The position numbers and the translations under genes are program-made. DNA of 64,000 bases from Prunella strophiata (lineage: Eukaryota; Chordata; Aves; Passeriformes; Prunellidae), in assembly GCA_036583965.1 (NCBI GenBank), contig JAZBQD010000019.1:4017030-4081029 (forward strand), in the 5' to 3' direction. The notes beneath the pieces were generated by a model. It worked only from the letters and a program-made list of their open reading frames with translations. It had not been told where the DNA came from and made no database searches. Positions 12,228 through 22,885 of this stretch are shown piece by piece. Position 1 is the first letter of the stretch; each line of letters opens with the position of its first letter.

Positions 12228-12732
12228 AATAGAATCTCATAATGGTTTAAGTTGGAAGAGCTCTCTAAGATCTTCAAGTCCAACCCTTCCCCCAGCACTG
12301 CCAAGGCCACCACTGACCCCTGTCCCCAAGTGCCACATGCACCCCTCTGTCATAAATCCCTCCAGGGATGGGGACTCCACCACTGCCCTGGACACCCTGT
12401 TCCAATGCCAGATCACCCTTTTAGTGATGAAATTTTTCCTAATAACCACCTGGCTGTCCCCTCCTGTCAGGAGCTGTGCAGAGCCACAAGGTCCCCCTGA
12501 GCCTCCTTTGCTCCAGGCTGAGCCCCTTCCCAGCTCCCTCAGTCCCTCCTGGTGCTCCAGACCCTTCCCAGCTCCGTTCCCTTCTCTGGACAAGCTCCAG
12601 CTCCTCAATATCTTTATTTTTGTGAGGGGCCCAGAACTGTCCCCAGGGCTGGAGGTGTCCCAGCAGTGCCACCACAGGGGACAATCCCTGCCCTGCTCCC
12701 TCTGGCCATGCTGTTGCTGACACAAGCCAGGA
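12228..12732 (-). mobile_element. CR1 LINE 3' fragment, ~500 bp
   Basis: On the minus strand this copy contains the CAGCTGAGGGAGCTGGGAA-like region, the AAAGGAGGCTCAGGGGGACC block, CTCCTGACAGGAGGGGACAG, and the 3' end with GGATGTGGCACTTGGG and a GGACTTGAAGATC-like block. It is the same subfamily and region as the copies at 20.1 and 29.9 kb, but inverted. All open frames here are decayed reverse-transcriptase-end or antisense frames. Confidence 0.93.
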
Positions 12733-15700
12733 CAACCCCAAGCATCAGCACAGGAGGTGTAATGAGGGCTCCCCTTCCTTTGTTCCTCCTTTCCCTGGCT
12801 CTACAGCAGCTGGGCTGATGTTTGCCTGATATTTAAGGGTTCAGAGTTGTCAAACTGCCTTTTGTGATCCATCCTGGAGATCCTGTGGGGCAGTGGCAAC
12901 ACAAATGCAGAGTGTCATTGCTGGGGGTGAGGTCTTACTGGTGTTTCCCACACCTAGAATATCAATCCTAATTGCCATTTATTTTTCTTCTCATCTAGCT
13001 GTATCTCTATATCTTGTTTACTGTCACTCTGCACTAAGCTGTTACTTCAAAGCATTTGCCTTGAATAATCACAATCAGTAAACTGCATAACAGCTTTGTT
13101 AAATACACTGCCTCTTCCCTCATGGTGTCATTCCTGGGAAGAAAAGACAAGCAGGAGCTGTGCATGTTGAATCCAGATCTGATTTCAGAGATAGCAGGCA
13201 GCTAAATTGTGTACACTCTGTGCTAGGAGAAATTTGGGACTACATTTTTTTTTTTTTTAATTTGGGATGCTCTTTGTTCACAAGCAAGTCCTGAGTGAAT
13301 CAGTGCCTGAATTCTGGCACCAGGAGATATATAAAAACCTCACAATCCCTAAATAGGAGGGTGAAAATGATGTGGAATTTCTTTTCATAAGCAAAAGTTC
13401 TCCCAGCATGTGAAAAATTTGCTCTGTGCTGCAAAACCCACCACTTGCAGGCTGCTAGAACAGGCTGAGGACAGACTCTGCAAGTGTCATCACTTCAGGG
13501 CTGTCAACAAGAAAGATATTCATCCCCTGAGGCTCTGTCACAGAGCAAATATATTAACTAGCAAAAATAAATCATATTCTTTCTAATAAAATATTCAATT
13601 GCTTGTTTGTTCTAACAAATACAAGAAATGGAGATTTAATCAAGGAAAACAAGACTTTCCATCAGACCACAAGGTATTCTTGGCTAGAAGTCTGCTAATA
13701 TGCTTGAATAATTCTGGTAATAGTAAAACTGAGGCATCCAGAGAGGGCAGTTCTTATGCTGATTTAGAGTCACAGCATTTGGGGAGACAAAGAAATAGCC
13801 AAATTAACTCCTCAAAATTATAATTTATGAAAGTTTTGCTAATGTCTCATCTTGGAGCCCGACAGAGACACGTTTCAGGTTTCTGCTCTGTTTATTTGTT
13901 TGGAAAAGCAGATGTGCTAATAAATTGGTCAGTAATCAAAGCAAAGAGAGGGGACTCAACCTGGCTGGGAGTTCTCCTGATGATTGCTGTCTTGGAGAGC
14001 AATTTCCCTCCTTCCACATATCAGTGCCTCACATTTTCCCCATCACACAGAATCCCTTTCATGCAGGCAGACCAACACAGGCTCTCAGACTGATCACTGG
14101 CACACACAGATACAAACTCCCTGTGCCTTTCCTCCCCCCAGACCCCAATCCCCACTCCTTCCCCCTGCCAAACCCAGCATTGTTCCACCCCCTTGCTCAA
14201 ACAGACTGGAAAGCCTCCACCACAAAGTTTTCATGAATAACATTGCAATTTTTGGAAGCAATCCAGAGCCAGTTTGAAGATAATGGGAACACTGAGTATT
14301 AAATAACACACTGACAGAAGACATGACACCATGCTGGCAGAAGACATGTGTGCATGACTTTTATAGTAACCAGGGCACTCAAGGCTTGGGAGTCAGGGAA
14401 CAGCAAAGGAAACTGTTGGAAAAAATGGCCAATTTTTTATATCTTGTGACTTTAGCTGGAGAAGACCATGTGCATTACAGGAGAGAGCTGGTGTCCTTTG
14501 CAAAAAGCCTCTGTGCAGAGGCTGGAGCTGGGTGTCCCAGTTATTTGATATTCAGAAGCCATGTGGAGATTTCTGGTATAGATACTGGATAGGAAATTCT
14601 AAAAGGATCAGCTCTGAAAATTAGCAATGATGGATGGTGTATAAAGGCAATTGATAGGCTTCAGAGTCATCACTTGATGGGAAGAGAACCTGACCATCTC
14701 CATCTCTTCAAGTTATTTAGAATGTCTGGTTTCCCCCTATTTGCTAGTCTTTGGTTTATAGTCCATGTGATTCTACATGTCCCACTTCACAGCCAGAGAA
14801 TATCCAAGCCATCTTCCAATGTGGTAGCTCAACCAAAATTTCAAATTATTGCCCTGAAGGGTAAAAAAAAAACAAAAACAAAACAAAAACCTTATCCATA
14901 GTGTTTTTTGGAATCTATATCTTAACTCAGAAACCCTCAAGAGGAGCACAAGACTTTAGAGCAAGCCCTTCCCAAAGCTGATATATTTTAGGCACTTTCA
15001 GACTAAGGAGTTCAGCTGGAGGCAGAGGCAGGTTAGAGACTGAGATCACATTCTTGAATTATGGCCTGATCAGTGATTGCTTAATATTGTGTCCTCATAG
15101 GTAGGAGTAAAACAAGAGGCAAAAAAAAAAAAAAGGAAAAATACCTCAAAGTTGTGGACTGTCACTTCTCCTGTAGGAAAAATCCTAGGACTGTGGCCAG
15201 GCTTGAAGCTGGCATTGCACAAATACTCGGGTGAATCTGGAAGGCTTTTCACATTGTTAGGCCCAGACTAAACCAAGGGAAGGGCCTTGTTTTCAAACAT
15301 CCCCAACTCCCAAACTCTGCATGCTGCCCTAGGAGAGGTGTTTTGGGGTGCCCACAGTTGGGTTGTGATGGGGTGGGCCATGAGGAAGGATTGTGTCCCT
15401 TTGCTGACACTGACGGTGAGGGGGCCGAGGAGGGAGAACACTTCACCGTGGTGAGGAGCTGCTTTATCTTTTATTGCTTGTACAGGATCAAGCACTTTCA
15501 CTTCAACAGGAGATTATTTCTGTTTGAAGCCTTAACCATACACTGTAACGCTCAGACACAAAAAGGGCACGGAAGGCAAAGCATGGAGGAATTAAATTAT
15601 ATATTATATATGCGTGCAACCGAACGAACCTTGCGTGAGCCCCATGTTAGCTGGGAATATCTGTTCCACTTCATGAAAGCCCTTTCCTCTATTTATCACT

Positions 15701-16944
15701 ATTTTCTAGTGATACCAGTGGGTGTTTGTGCACACTGCCTGGAAGAGGACTGAATTCTGCAGCGTTTTCTCAGGAAAAACCCCCAGCCAGGAGCAAAGGC
15801 TCTGATGACAGTCAAGGAAACGTCTCTATTCACAAGCACTCTTTACAGGTGATTGCTTATGTATTAGAGATGCAAATGAGGGGTTTGTTTCAAATGAGGT
15901 AAATCTAAGATTAAACTCCCATCGAAGAGTAAATGTTCCCTTTACCTTTCATGTGTAGTAGCTTGAAAGAGCCTACACAACAATAAATTGCATTACAGAA
16001 GCTCCCACTGACACGACCATATGTTAGCAGTCTCTGTTTTGAAGGGTTACAGCTCGGTTGTAAGAATTTGCTGTGGACTGAAATTTGGCAGTCTCTGCTG
16101 GGTAGTTAGGTTTTAAAAAGGAGCTACAAATGCATCCCAGTTCCTCACGAGTCATCCCAGAAAGGGCAGAATGGGAAAGAGCAGAGCAGGTTGAATTTGA
16201 GTTTGGCGCTTACACAACTAAGAGCGATGTGTGGCGAAATGAAAACGTGTGTGGTGGTAACACCCACTCTGGGCACCTCTGCCCTTCGGGAAAATGGTCA
16301 AAAATGAGCTGTAAACCACAAGGAGGGGAAGAGCTGCCTCCTGGCACTGTGGCCTCAGCTCCTGAGGCTGTGGGAAGACGATGACCTGTGGTATTCAGGA
16401 ACATGATCAGCCTGCAATGAGAGCCCCGTGAAAAGGGGGTTGAAAAGAGGAAGGCCCAAACTTGAGGAGCAGACAGTTGTTGCTTGATGTTGGATTTTTC
16501 TCCACAAGTCCTGAGTCATGCTGCCTCCCCATTCTCAGTTCTTGGCTGAGAGGAAAATGGACAGGCTTCCCATCAGAAGCAGCTCCTGGGGCTGCCCAGC
16601 TGTGCTGGCTGTCCATGGGGGAAGAAAAAATTGGGGTAGAAGTTTGTAATAAAACTGCTTAAAGACAGAGAGGATCAAGGAACATCAACCTCTTTACTAC
16701 ATTTATATTCATTATAAATAGTTTTAGTGACTTTTAGGGTTTTAGTGCCTTTTTAGGTGACTGGGCTGTTGCTGATTTTAGACCAGGGAAGCTCAGCCTG
16801 TGTGGCTCCATGGGACAGGATGAATATTCACATCTGCACAGTGGGAATCTGTGCCTTCTTTCAGCCTAGCTGGATGTACTTCATGAAATCATGGAAGATG
16901 GGGCTTGAAGGGAGGTCAGGGAGTGCCTGCTCCACCCTACTTAC
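12733..16944. other. Unique intergenic sequence; no gene seen
   Basis: Contains T/A runs at 13,245-13,259, 14,863-14,891 (CAAAA-like) and 15,121-15,134. Open frames are at most 136 codons. The 136-codon plus frame at 15,343-15,753 lies over a possible conserved block described separately. Nothing resembles a known domain. Confidence 0.6.
15440..16100. promoter_or_regulatory. Possible conserved non-coding block
   Basis: AT-rich sequence with unusually frequent CpGs for this window (GTAACGCTC, CACGGAAG, GCGTGCAACCGAACGAACC, TTGCGTGAG), no repeat similarity and no exon structure. Retained CpGs in AT-rich DNA are typical of constrained enhancers. This is inference from composition only. Confidence 0.3.
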
Positions 16945-17245
16945 AGATCATAGAATCCTAGGTGGAGTTGGAAGGGATGTTAAAGAACATCTAATTCCAA
17001 GTCCCTTGTCATGGAGAACCTTCCACCACTCCAGGATTGCTCCAAACCCTGCCCAACCTGGCCTGAACACTTCCAGGGATGGGTCAACCACAGCTCTTCT
17101 GGGCAACCTGTGCCAGGGCCTCACCACCCTCACAGGGAAGAATTCCTTCCCAATATTCTCTCCCACCCAGGGAAAAATTCCTTCCTGATATCCCATTTGA
17201 ACTTACTCTTTGTCAGTTTAAAGCCACTCCTCTTTGTCCTATCAA
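16945..17245 (-). mobile_element. CR1 LINE 3' fragment
   Basis: The plus strand reads the CR1 complement: ATCATAGAATCCTAGGTGGA, GTTGGAAGGGATGTTAAAGA, an AACCTTCCACCACTCCAGG block, then CCTCACCACCCTCACAGGGA and AATTCCTTCC. A second TTCCTTCCTGATATCCCATTT segment with TTAAAGCCACTCC follows, which is the next CR1 block upstream. 5'-truncated, no coding capacity. Confidence 0.92.
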
Positions 17246-18085
17246 TCAGTTTTGATTTTAGTCAGTGTTCTAGGCAGGTATGAGTGAGTCTCTGGCAGGA
17301 AGGCTTCTTTCTTGACAACCTTCTGAAGATATCATTTATCTTGGTCTTTTTCCTGCTTTTGGTTCAGAAAATCTAATTACTTGGTGCCATTTGGATATTC
17401 CTAGCTGGAAGGTTTTAAAAACCTCACAAACCTTCAGGCATGTGACCAAAGCAGCAAATTTTGTTCATGTAGAGTCCCAGTAGACCACATTAAACAAGGA
17501 ACTGGAGAAAGATGTCTGTAAAAGGTGTTTCAGGCCCTGGATAGGCTGATTTATCCTGTGGATGTGCTCCTTCTTGGCTGCTGACTCCTCAGAGGATGCA
17601 GAGGGACTCTTGTGTGTCCTGCTTGGACAACTAAAACTGGGCTGGATGGGTCAAAGTGGGAGCAAATTCTCTGAATCCGTCTGGGAAGGCTGTACAGAGA
17701 CATGAGCTGAAACTTTTGTGGCTGCCCTCACCACAAACCCTGCTTTCCTCTGCTGAGAGTCTCCTGAGTTGCTTTGCAGGGACGATCTGAGGTGTTGTAT
17801 GAAAAGTAAAGAAATCAAATAGCAAGAGTTCCACTTGACCAAAAGGTCAAAGTCTCGGCGATTAAAACGCTTTGTTATTTTAAGATCAGGGAATGTCACG
17901 TAACCATTAAATATAAATGGCAAAGCTTCTGTGTGTGCTGACTGCTGAAGAGCCTTCCTCACTCTGTCCTTGGGGGTGCCAGATGAATCCTCTTTCCTGA
18001 GGCAGTTCCCACACCCTGCAAATAGTCCTGTGTGGATGGCAGGCAAAGCAACCTGTGCAGCCAGAGAGATTCAATTCTCTTTGCA
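17246..18085. other. Unique sequence; no gene seen
   Basis: Mixed-composition unique sequence. A 131-codon minus frame at 17,651-18,046 has no recognisable domain. No splice pair or RNA gene was seen. Confidence 0.55.
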
Positions 18086-18168
18086 GCATCCCAGAATGGT
18101 TTGGGCTGGAAGGGACCTTAAACCTCATCCAGTTCCAACCCCCTGCCCTGGGCAGGGACACCAGCCAC
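18086..18168 (-). mobile_element. CR1 LINE 3'-end fragment, short
   Basis: The plus strand reads ATCCCAGAATGGTTTGGGCT, GGAAGGGACCTTAAACCTCA and a CCAACCCCCTGCCCTGGGCA block followed by GGGACACC. This is the complement of the CR1 3' terminus. Only about 80 bp are kept. Confidence 0.9.
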
Positions 18169-19777
18169 AGCTTCCCCTTCCCAGTTCTATGGGTGCAATG
18201 CTGTAATTCTTGCACTGCTGCTCCTATAGTGTTGGGTGCTGTTTTCTCTTCTCGTTCCCTCTAAGTTAAAAAGACCAAAATTGATATAAAATATATGGAA
18301 TTTATATGGAAATTTTTCTTCTGGAAATGCCCCACTCCTTTCAAGTGGATGACCAGTGGATGGGGCCATGCAGCTGTTGTGCTTTAGGAGTGGTACTCCC
18401 CAATTTAGTGCCCCCACCCTCCAAAATACACCCTCCTCTCTCCTGCTCCCCCATTTTCCCCCTCCCTCTCTCCACTGCAGAGGGATGAGGAGGAGAATTG
18501 GAGGCACAAAAATAAAGATCATGGGTTGAGGTGAGAGCAATTTAGTGGAAGCAGCAATGAGATAAGAAAACAGACATTAACAGCAAAAATACAGATGAGG
18601 GAGGGTACAAGAAAAGACAAGATTCACACAGAAACCCCTCTGACAATTAACAATACTGGACAGTTCCCTGTGCCACGAGGGAGAACCTGTTCTCCTTGGA
18701 AGAGAATCCCTTTCTCCTGGCCCCATCAATGAGTGAGGTGGTACAGAACAACCTCTGGATCCTGGCCATGCCCCTCCTGTCTACTGCCCAAAATTAACCC
18801 TGCCCTGGCCAGAACCAGGACACCAACAAACCCAAGACTGGCTTTGCCTTGATTTTGACTGGACTTTGCAGATCTGCTGAGCAGGGACTGAAATGTCTCT
18901 GACCCACACAGTGCTGGGATACAACTGTGAGACACAAATAAATGCCCAGAGAAAGCTGGGATGATATACTTAGCTTTTGCTTCTATCTTTCCACATCAGG
19001 GAAATAATAGGATGGGGTGTCAGTGGATTAATAAAGTATTTATTTTATTTGACACTTTGCAAATATTGTTACACAAGTGGATTGTGCTGCTTTGGACTTT
19101 AGGTGGTGTTAGATTTGGCTTTAAATTATGAAGTCCAGGACACTGATGGATGAGAATGAGAAAAGGTCAGGAAGGTCATCTGCAGTTAAAATAAATACCT
19201 TGAAGTTCAGATAATTCATCATCCTGGCCTGCAAATCCTGCCTGTTATAGAAATGTATTTAACAATAATACTGACCTGAAATAAACTCTTTGAATTAACT
19301 GCTTTTTTCAAGTGTGTCAGACAGAGCTGGAAATTCAGGGAGGATGAGGTCTGAGGTCCCAACAAAACAGTCTCTCTCTGCTGGCATCCCCTAACACACC
19401 CTGGGATGTCTTCTTTTAATGACAAAATGCTTCTTTTTCAATTCTACATGCATTTCTTCTCCAATGGATTCTTGAAATTGAACTTAATCTTCTGCTGTGA
19501 AGAAGATATCAGAAGGGTCAAAGGAAAGAAGAGAAAAATTATATTTCCACATGCATTTTTTTTTTTTTTAATATGAATAAACACGTACAAAGCTTTATAG
19601 CCTGGCCAGAACAGAGCTGTGGGGAGATGCTGAACTCTCCTCCTTTCTCTCTGCATTCCCATCCCACGCTTTATTTTCCCTTCTGCTTAGGGGGAAGAGA
19701 TGCAAAAAGAGCAATTTGTCCTCTGCATGCTGTTTTGAGAGTTGAGGGAGTGTCTTGACTGGCTCACAAAATGATGA
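18169..19777. other. Unique sequence; no gene seen
   Basis: Bases 18,415-18,480 are CT-rich (CCCTCCCTCTCTCC-type). A T-run lies at 19,557-19,569. No long frame, RNA gene or mobile element was recognised. Confidence 0.55.
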
Positions 19778-19888
19778 ATTATAGATTCATTGAGCAATAG
19801 GGCTGGAAGATACCTCTGAGACCTCCAGTGCTGGAAATTGCAGCGTCTCACCAGATAATCTGTTCCAGTGTGTCACCATCCATCTGTT
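19778..19888 (-). mobile_element. Probable old CR1 fragment
   Basis: The plus strand has TTATAGATTCATTGAGCAAT, AGGGCTGGAAGATACCTCTG and AGACCTCCAG, then CTCACCAGATAATCTGTTCC and AGTGTGTCACC. These resemble the complement of an older CR1 subfamily 3' end but are clearly more diverged than the other copies here. Confidence 0.5.
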
Positions 19889-20140
19889 AAGCAGAGGATC
19901 ACAGCATCAGCTTTTGCCTTGGGCCTTCAGTGTTGGGCAGGCCAGGGCTGCTCTCTGCTGAACAGGAGATTGGTGAACCTGCTTTGCTCCTTGCACACGG
20001 ATTATTTGTATTTTGGCACTTGTGCAGGGCAGAGGCTCCTGGCCAGGCCCTTGGTATTCACAGCTGATATAAACAGAGCACAGAGAGTGCATTAGAGAGC
20101 CCTCTTCTTCCTCTTCCTCCTCGTGATGGTGCTCAGGAGA

Positions 20141-20312
20141 TGTGGGTGGGATGTTCCAGTGTGAGGAGCAGCAGCTGAGGGAGCTGGGAAGGGGCTCAGC
20201 CTGCAGAAAAGGAGGCTCAGGGGGGACCTTGTGGCTCTGCACAGCTCCTGACAGGAGGGGACAGCCAGGGGGGATCAGGCTCTGCTCCCAGGGAACAGGG
20301 ACAGGAGGAGAG
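20141..20312 (+). mobile_element. CR1 LINE fragment, left part, split by an LTR insertion
   Basis: CAGCTGAGGGAGCTGGGAAG, GGAGGCTCAGGGGGGACC, CAGCTCCTGACAGGAGGG and CCAGGGAACAGGGACAGG match the copy at 29,960-30,110 almost base for base. The match stops at the AGAG of 20,309-20,312 and resumes at 20,734, so this and the next CR1 feature were one element. Confidence 0.92.
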
Positions 20313-20733
20313 TGTAAAAACAATACTCACTTTCAAAAAATTTAAAAGGTTTATTAAAACCTTATAAAAATACAACAGAAGACTGAATAGAGAAAATATT
20401 ATGGTGCTGGGAGCAAAGGATTTTTCCCACCATGTGCTCATCCACATGAGGTTTGGCCTTTTAACCCTTTAGCCCCTCCTAAAGTTCTGTCCATCGACCC
20501 CTTCTTCACTGTCCAGTGGTGGAGTTTCACTTCCTGAAATCTTGATTGGAGGTCAGCTGTTGCCACAGTAACAATCCAACCCTCCCAAATATCCCAAACC
20601 CAGGCCACACCCTGATAACAACGTGAGAAGGGGTAAAACATAACTGTAAGTCTATAAAACTTCTCCTAACAAATACACATGATATTTGCCTTTTAATTGT
20701 GAGAGTCAACCATCACATTACTCATCTATCACA
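20313..20733 (-). mobile_element. Solo LTR of an endogenous retrovirus-like element, 421 bp
   Basis: The inserted block starts TGTAAAAAC and ends ATCACA on the plus strand, so it has TGT...ACA termini in either direction. It is bounded by AGAG on both sides (20,309-20,312 and 20,734-20,737), a 4-bp target-site duplication. Minus orientation is inferred from an AATAAA at 20,355-20,350 about 40 bp from the minus-strand 3' end, with a TATAAG just before it. There is no internal gag, pol or env sequence, so it is a solo LTR left by LTR-LTR recombination. The family was not identified; a 4-bp duplication suggests a gammaretrovirus-like (ERV1) element, though a 5-bp duplication with one mismatch would point to ERVL. 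Confidence 0.82.
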
Positions 20734-21005
20734 AGAGGAAACAGCCACAAGTTGTGCCAGGGGAGATTTAGATTGGATTTGAAGGAAAATTTCCTCACCA
20801 AAAGGGTTGTCAGCCCTGGCACAGCTGCCCAGGACAGTGATGGAGCCCCCACCCCTGCAGGGATTTAGAAGCCACGTGGATGTGGCACTTGGGGACACGA
20901 GTGAGTGGTGGCCTTGGCAGTGCTGGTTCAGCAGGTAGACCCAATGACATGGGAGATCTTTCCCAACATAAATGATTCCTTGGTTCCATTGTCTTTGTCC
21001 TTGAT
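20734..21005 (+). mobile_element. CR1 LINE fragment, right part (3' end)
   Basis: CAAGTTGTGCCAGGGGAG, TTTAGATTGGATTTGAAGGA, AATTTCCTCACCAAAAGGGT, TGATGGAGCCCCCACCCCTG and GGATGTGGCACTTGGGGACA are consecutive CR1 3' blocks. The copy ends near TCCCAACATAAATGATTCCT with the tail. It continues the CR1 interrupted at 20,312. Confidence 0.92.
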
Positions 21006-21295
21006 GTCTGTAATGATGCTGTGTGTGGGGACAGGCAGGGAACATCAGCAAACCTGTCCCCTGTGCTGTGTCACCTGGTGGGGCAGAAGCTGCCTGGGCC
21101 TGGCTCACTTGGAAGGTTGTAGCTCCTTCTGTGGCCTGTGCTCCTTCTTCTCTGGCTGCACCTCATCACCAGGTCCAAAGGAACACAGATTTCCATCTGC
21201 TTTACCTGGTGAGAAAATGTATCTTCACCCTGCTCACCACAGAGGTTCCACAACAGGGCTGTTTGGGGCTCTGCAAAGAAAAGGCCCCCAAAAAG

Positions 21296-21370
21296 AAAAA
21301 GAGAGGGCTCTTCGCCTTCGCTTCGGGGGCGCTAGGCCGGCGCTTCTTCTCTTCTCTCCTTGGGCGGATG
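21296..21370. other. CpG-dense segment next to the pyrimidine tract
   Basis: About 75 bp contain CTTCGCCTTCGCTTCGGGGG, GCGCTAGGCCGGCGCTTC and GGGCGGATG, with at least seven CpGs, in a neighbourhood that is otherwise CpG-poor. It could belong to a recent mobile-element insertion or a small GC-rich regulatory site. No element family was recognised. Confidence 0.45.
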
Positions 21371-21546
21371 TCTCTCTTTCTCTTCTCTTCTCTTCTCTTC
21401 TCTTCTCTTCTTCTCTTCTTCTCTTCTCTTCTCTTCTCTTCCTCTTCTCTTCTCATTTCTCTCTTCTTCTCTTCTCTTCGCTTCTCTTTCTTCTGCTTCT
21501 CTCTCCGTCTCTCTTCTCTCTCTCTCTCTTCTCTTCTCTTCTCTCC
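21371..21546. repeat. Polypyrimidine tract, (TCTTC)n-type
   Basis: About 175 bp are almost purely C and T on the plus strand, built from TTCTC/TCTTC units with only a few G or A interruptions. On the minus strand this is a GAAGA-type purine tract. Sequences like this can form triplex (H-DNA) structures and are unstable in length. Confidence 0.93.
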
Positions 21547-22399
21547 TGCCTTCTATCCCAATACACAACATTTTTCCAGCACAGGACATGTGAGGCTTGC
21601 CCCAGCTGCCTCCTCCCCGTGCAGATTGTGCACTATTTATACATTATGCACACATGCTATTTAACGTACTTCTCATTTTTTTAAGAGCAGCCAAAGAATC
21701 TTTTGCTAACACAAATCTTATTTTCACATGTGGCTTTGTATAATGAATTTTTCAAAGATTTCCACACCTACTCTAAGTGAAATTATATCTTGAGGAAAGT
21801 ATAGCTTGATTGTTTATTCTGAACCATGTTGAAGCTCCTGCCTTTCCTGTTCTAATCTAAATTGCTCTTTTGAATGTGTTTTATATTAGAATTTGGAAAC
21901 AGATACAGTTCTTTTATTTTTATTTGTTCTCCTTTTTTTTTTCAATTATTTTTTTTTTTTACACACAAGCTTGAATGCACATATATTATTATGGCTGTCT
22001 TTTTGCCATTTACAAAGGAAATATACACTCTGACAATATCGTGTGCACCAAATCAATGAAATATCCTGTGTTTTCTATTCATTAAGCCCCTAAAGCACTA
22101 TGTGCAAATTCCCTCACTTTAATTACACACCTCAGGGATGTGCAGGCCAAAAAGGAGGCAGTCAGACAAAAAAGCCTGGTCTCTGCCAAAAGGGAAAAAA
22201 AAAAAAATTACTGGTAAACATTTATTTTCAGCGGGGAAATCTGCTATTAATTCATATAGTGACTTTCCCCAGCTGAAATAATGAGGAAAGCCAAGTGAAC
22301 CAAATGTTCACAGTGAGCAAACATGAACAGTAGGAAGTCAGCCCATCTTGTATTTACATGTTTATTCCATCAGCCTTTGAAGAACGTTTCCACAATTCC

Positions 22400-22403
22400 T
22401 TTT

Positions 22404-22438
<35 letters not shown>

Positions 22439-22440
22439 TG
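22400..22440. repeat. Poly(T) followed by (GT)n
   Basis: About 25 T are followed directly by about eight GT units. Confidence 0.95.
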
Positions 22441-22546
22441 AGTGTCAAGGTTTACTCACACTCCTGAGAATGTGGGGGGTGACTCATTAACAGTGAAAGG
22501 ACCCAGATTCAGCCTGTCCCATTTGGAAGTGGGGGTTAAAATTGGG

Positions 22547-22885
22547 GTATAACAGAATAATAGAATGGTTTGGGTTGGAAGAGACCTTAAGTCCCACCTT
22601 GTTTCAACCCCCTGCCATGGGCAGGGACACCTTCCACTGTCCCAGATTATCCAACCTGGCCTTGGACATTGCCAGGGATGGGGCAACTTCTCTGGGCACC
22701 CTGTGCCAGGGCCTCACCACCCTCACAGGGAAGAATTTATTCCCAATCTCCCATCCATCCCTGCCCTCTGGCAGTGGGAAGCCATTCCCCCTTCTCCTGT
22801 CACTCCATGCCCTTGTCCCAAGTCCCTCTCCAGCTCTGTTGTGGCCCATTTGGGCACTGGGAGGGACTCTCAGGCCTTCATCTTC
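22547..22885 (-). mobile_element. CR1 LINE 3' fragment
   Basis: The plus strand reads AATAGAATGGTTTGGGTTGG, AAGAGACCTTAAGTCCCACC, CATGGGCAGGGACACCTTCC, a GCCTCACCACCCTCACAGGG block, AATCTCCCATCCATCCCTGC, and CCAAGTCCCTCTCCAGCTCT. This is the complement of CR1 over about 335 bp, collinear with the plus-oriented copies at 11.7 and 41.7 kb. Confidence 0.93.

Larger units (their letters stand above)
21006..22546. other. Unique sequence around a pyrimidine tract; no gene seen
   Basis: The long plus-strand frames here (259 and 213 codons from 21,023/20,905 to 21,684) are long because the tract encodes runs of S, L and F without stops. Outside the tract there is AT-rich unique DNA with T-runs at 21,932-21,960 and an A-run at 22,194-22,206. 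Confidence 0.6.

Noticed and set aside
20313..20733. Full-length endogenous retrovirus
   Set aside because: Only one LTR-sized block is present between CR1 halves; no internal coding region or second LTR.
20905..21684. 259-codon open frame with Ser/Leu/Phe runs
   Set aside because: Created by the polypyrimidine tract and a CR1 end.
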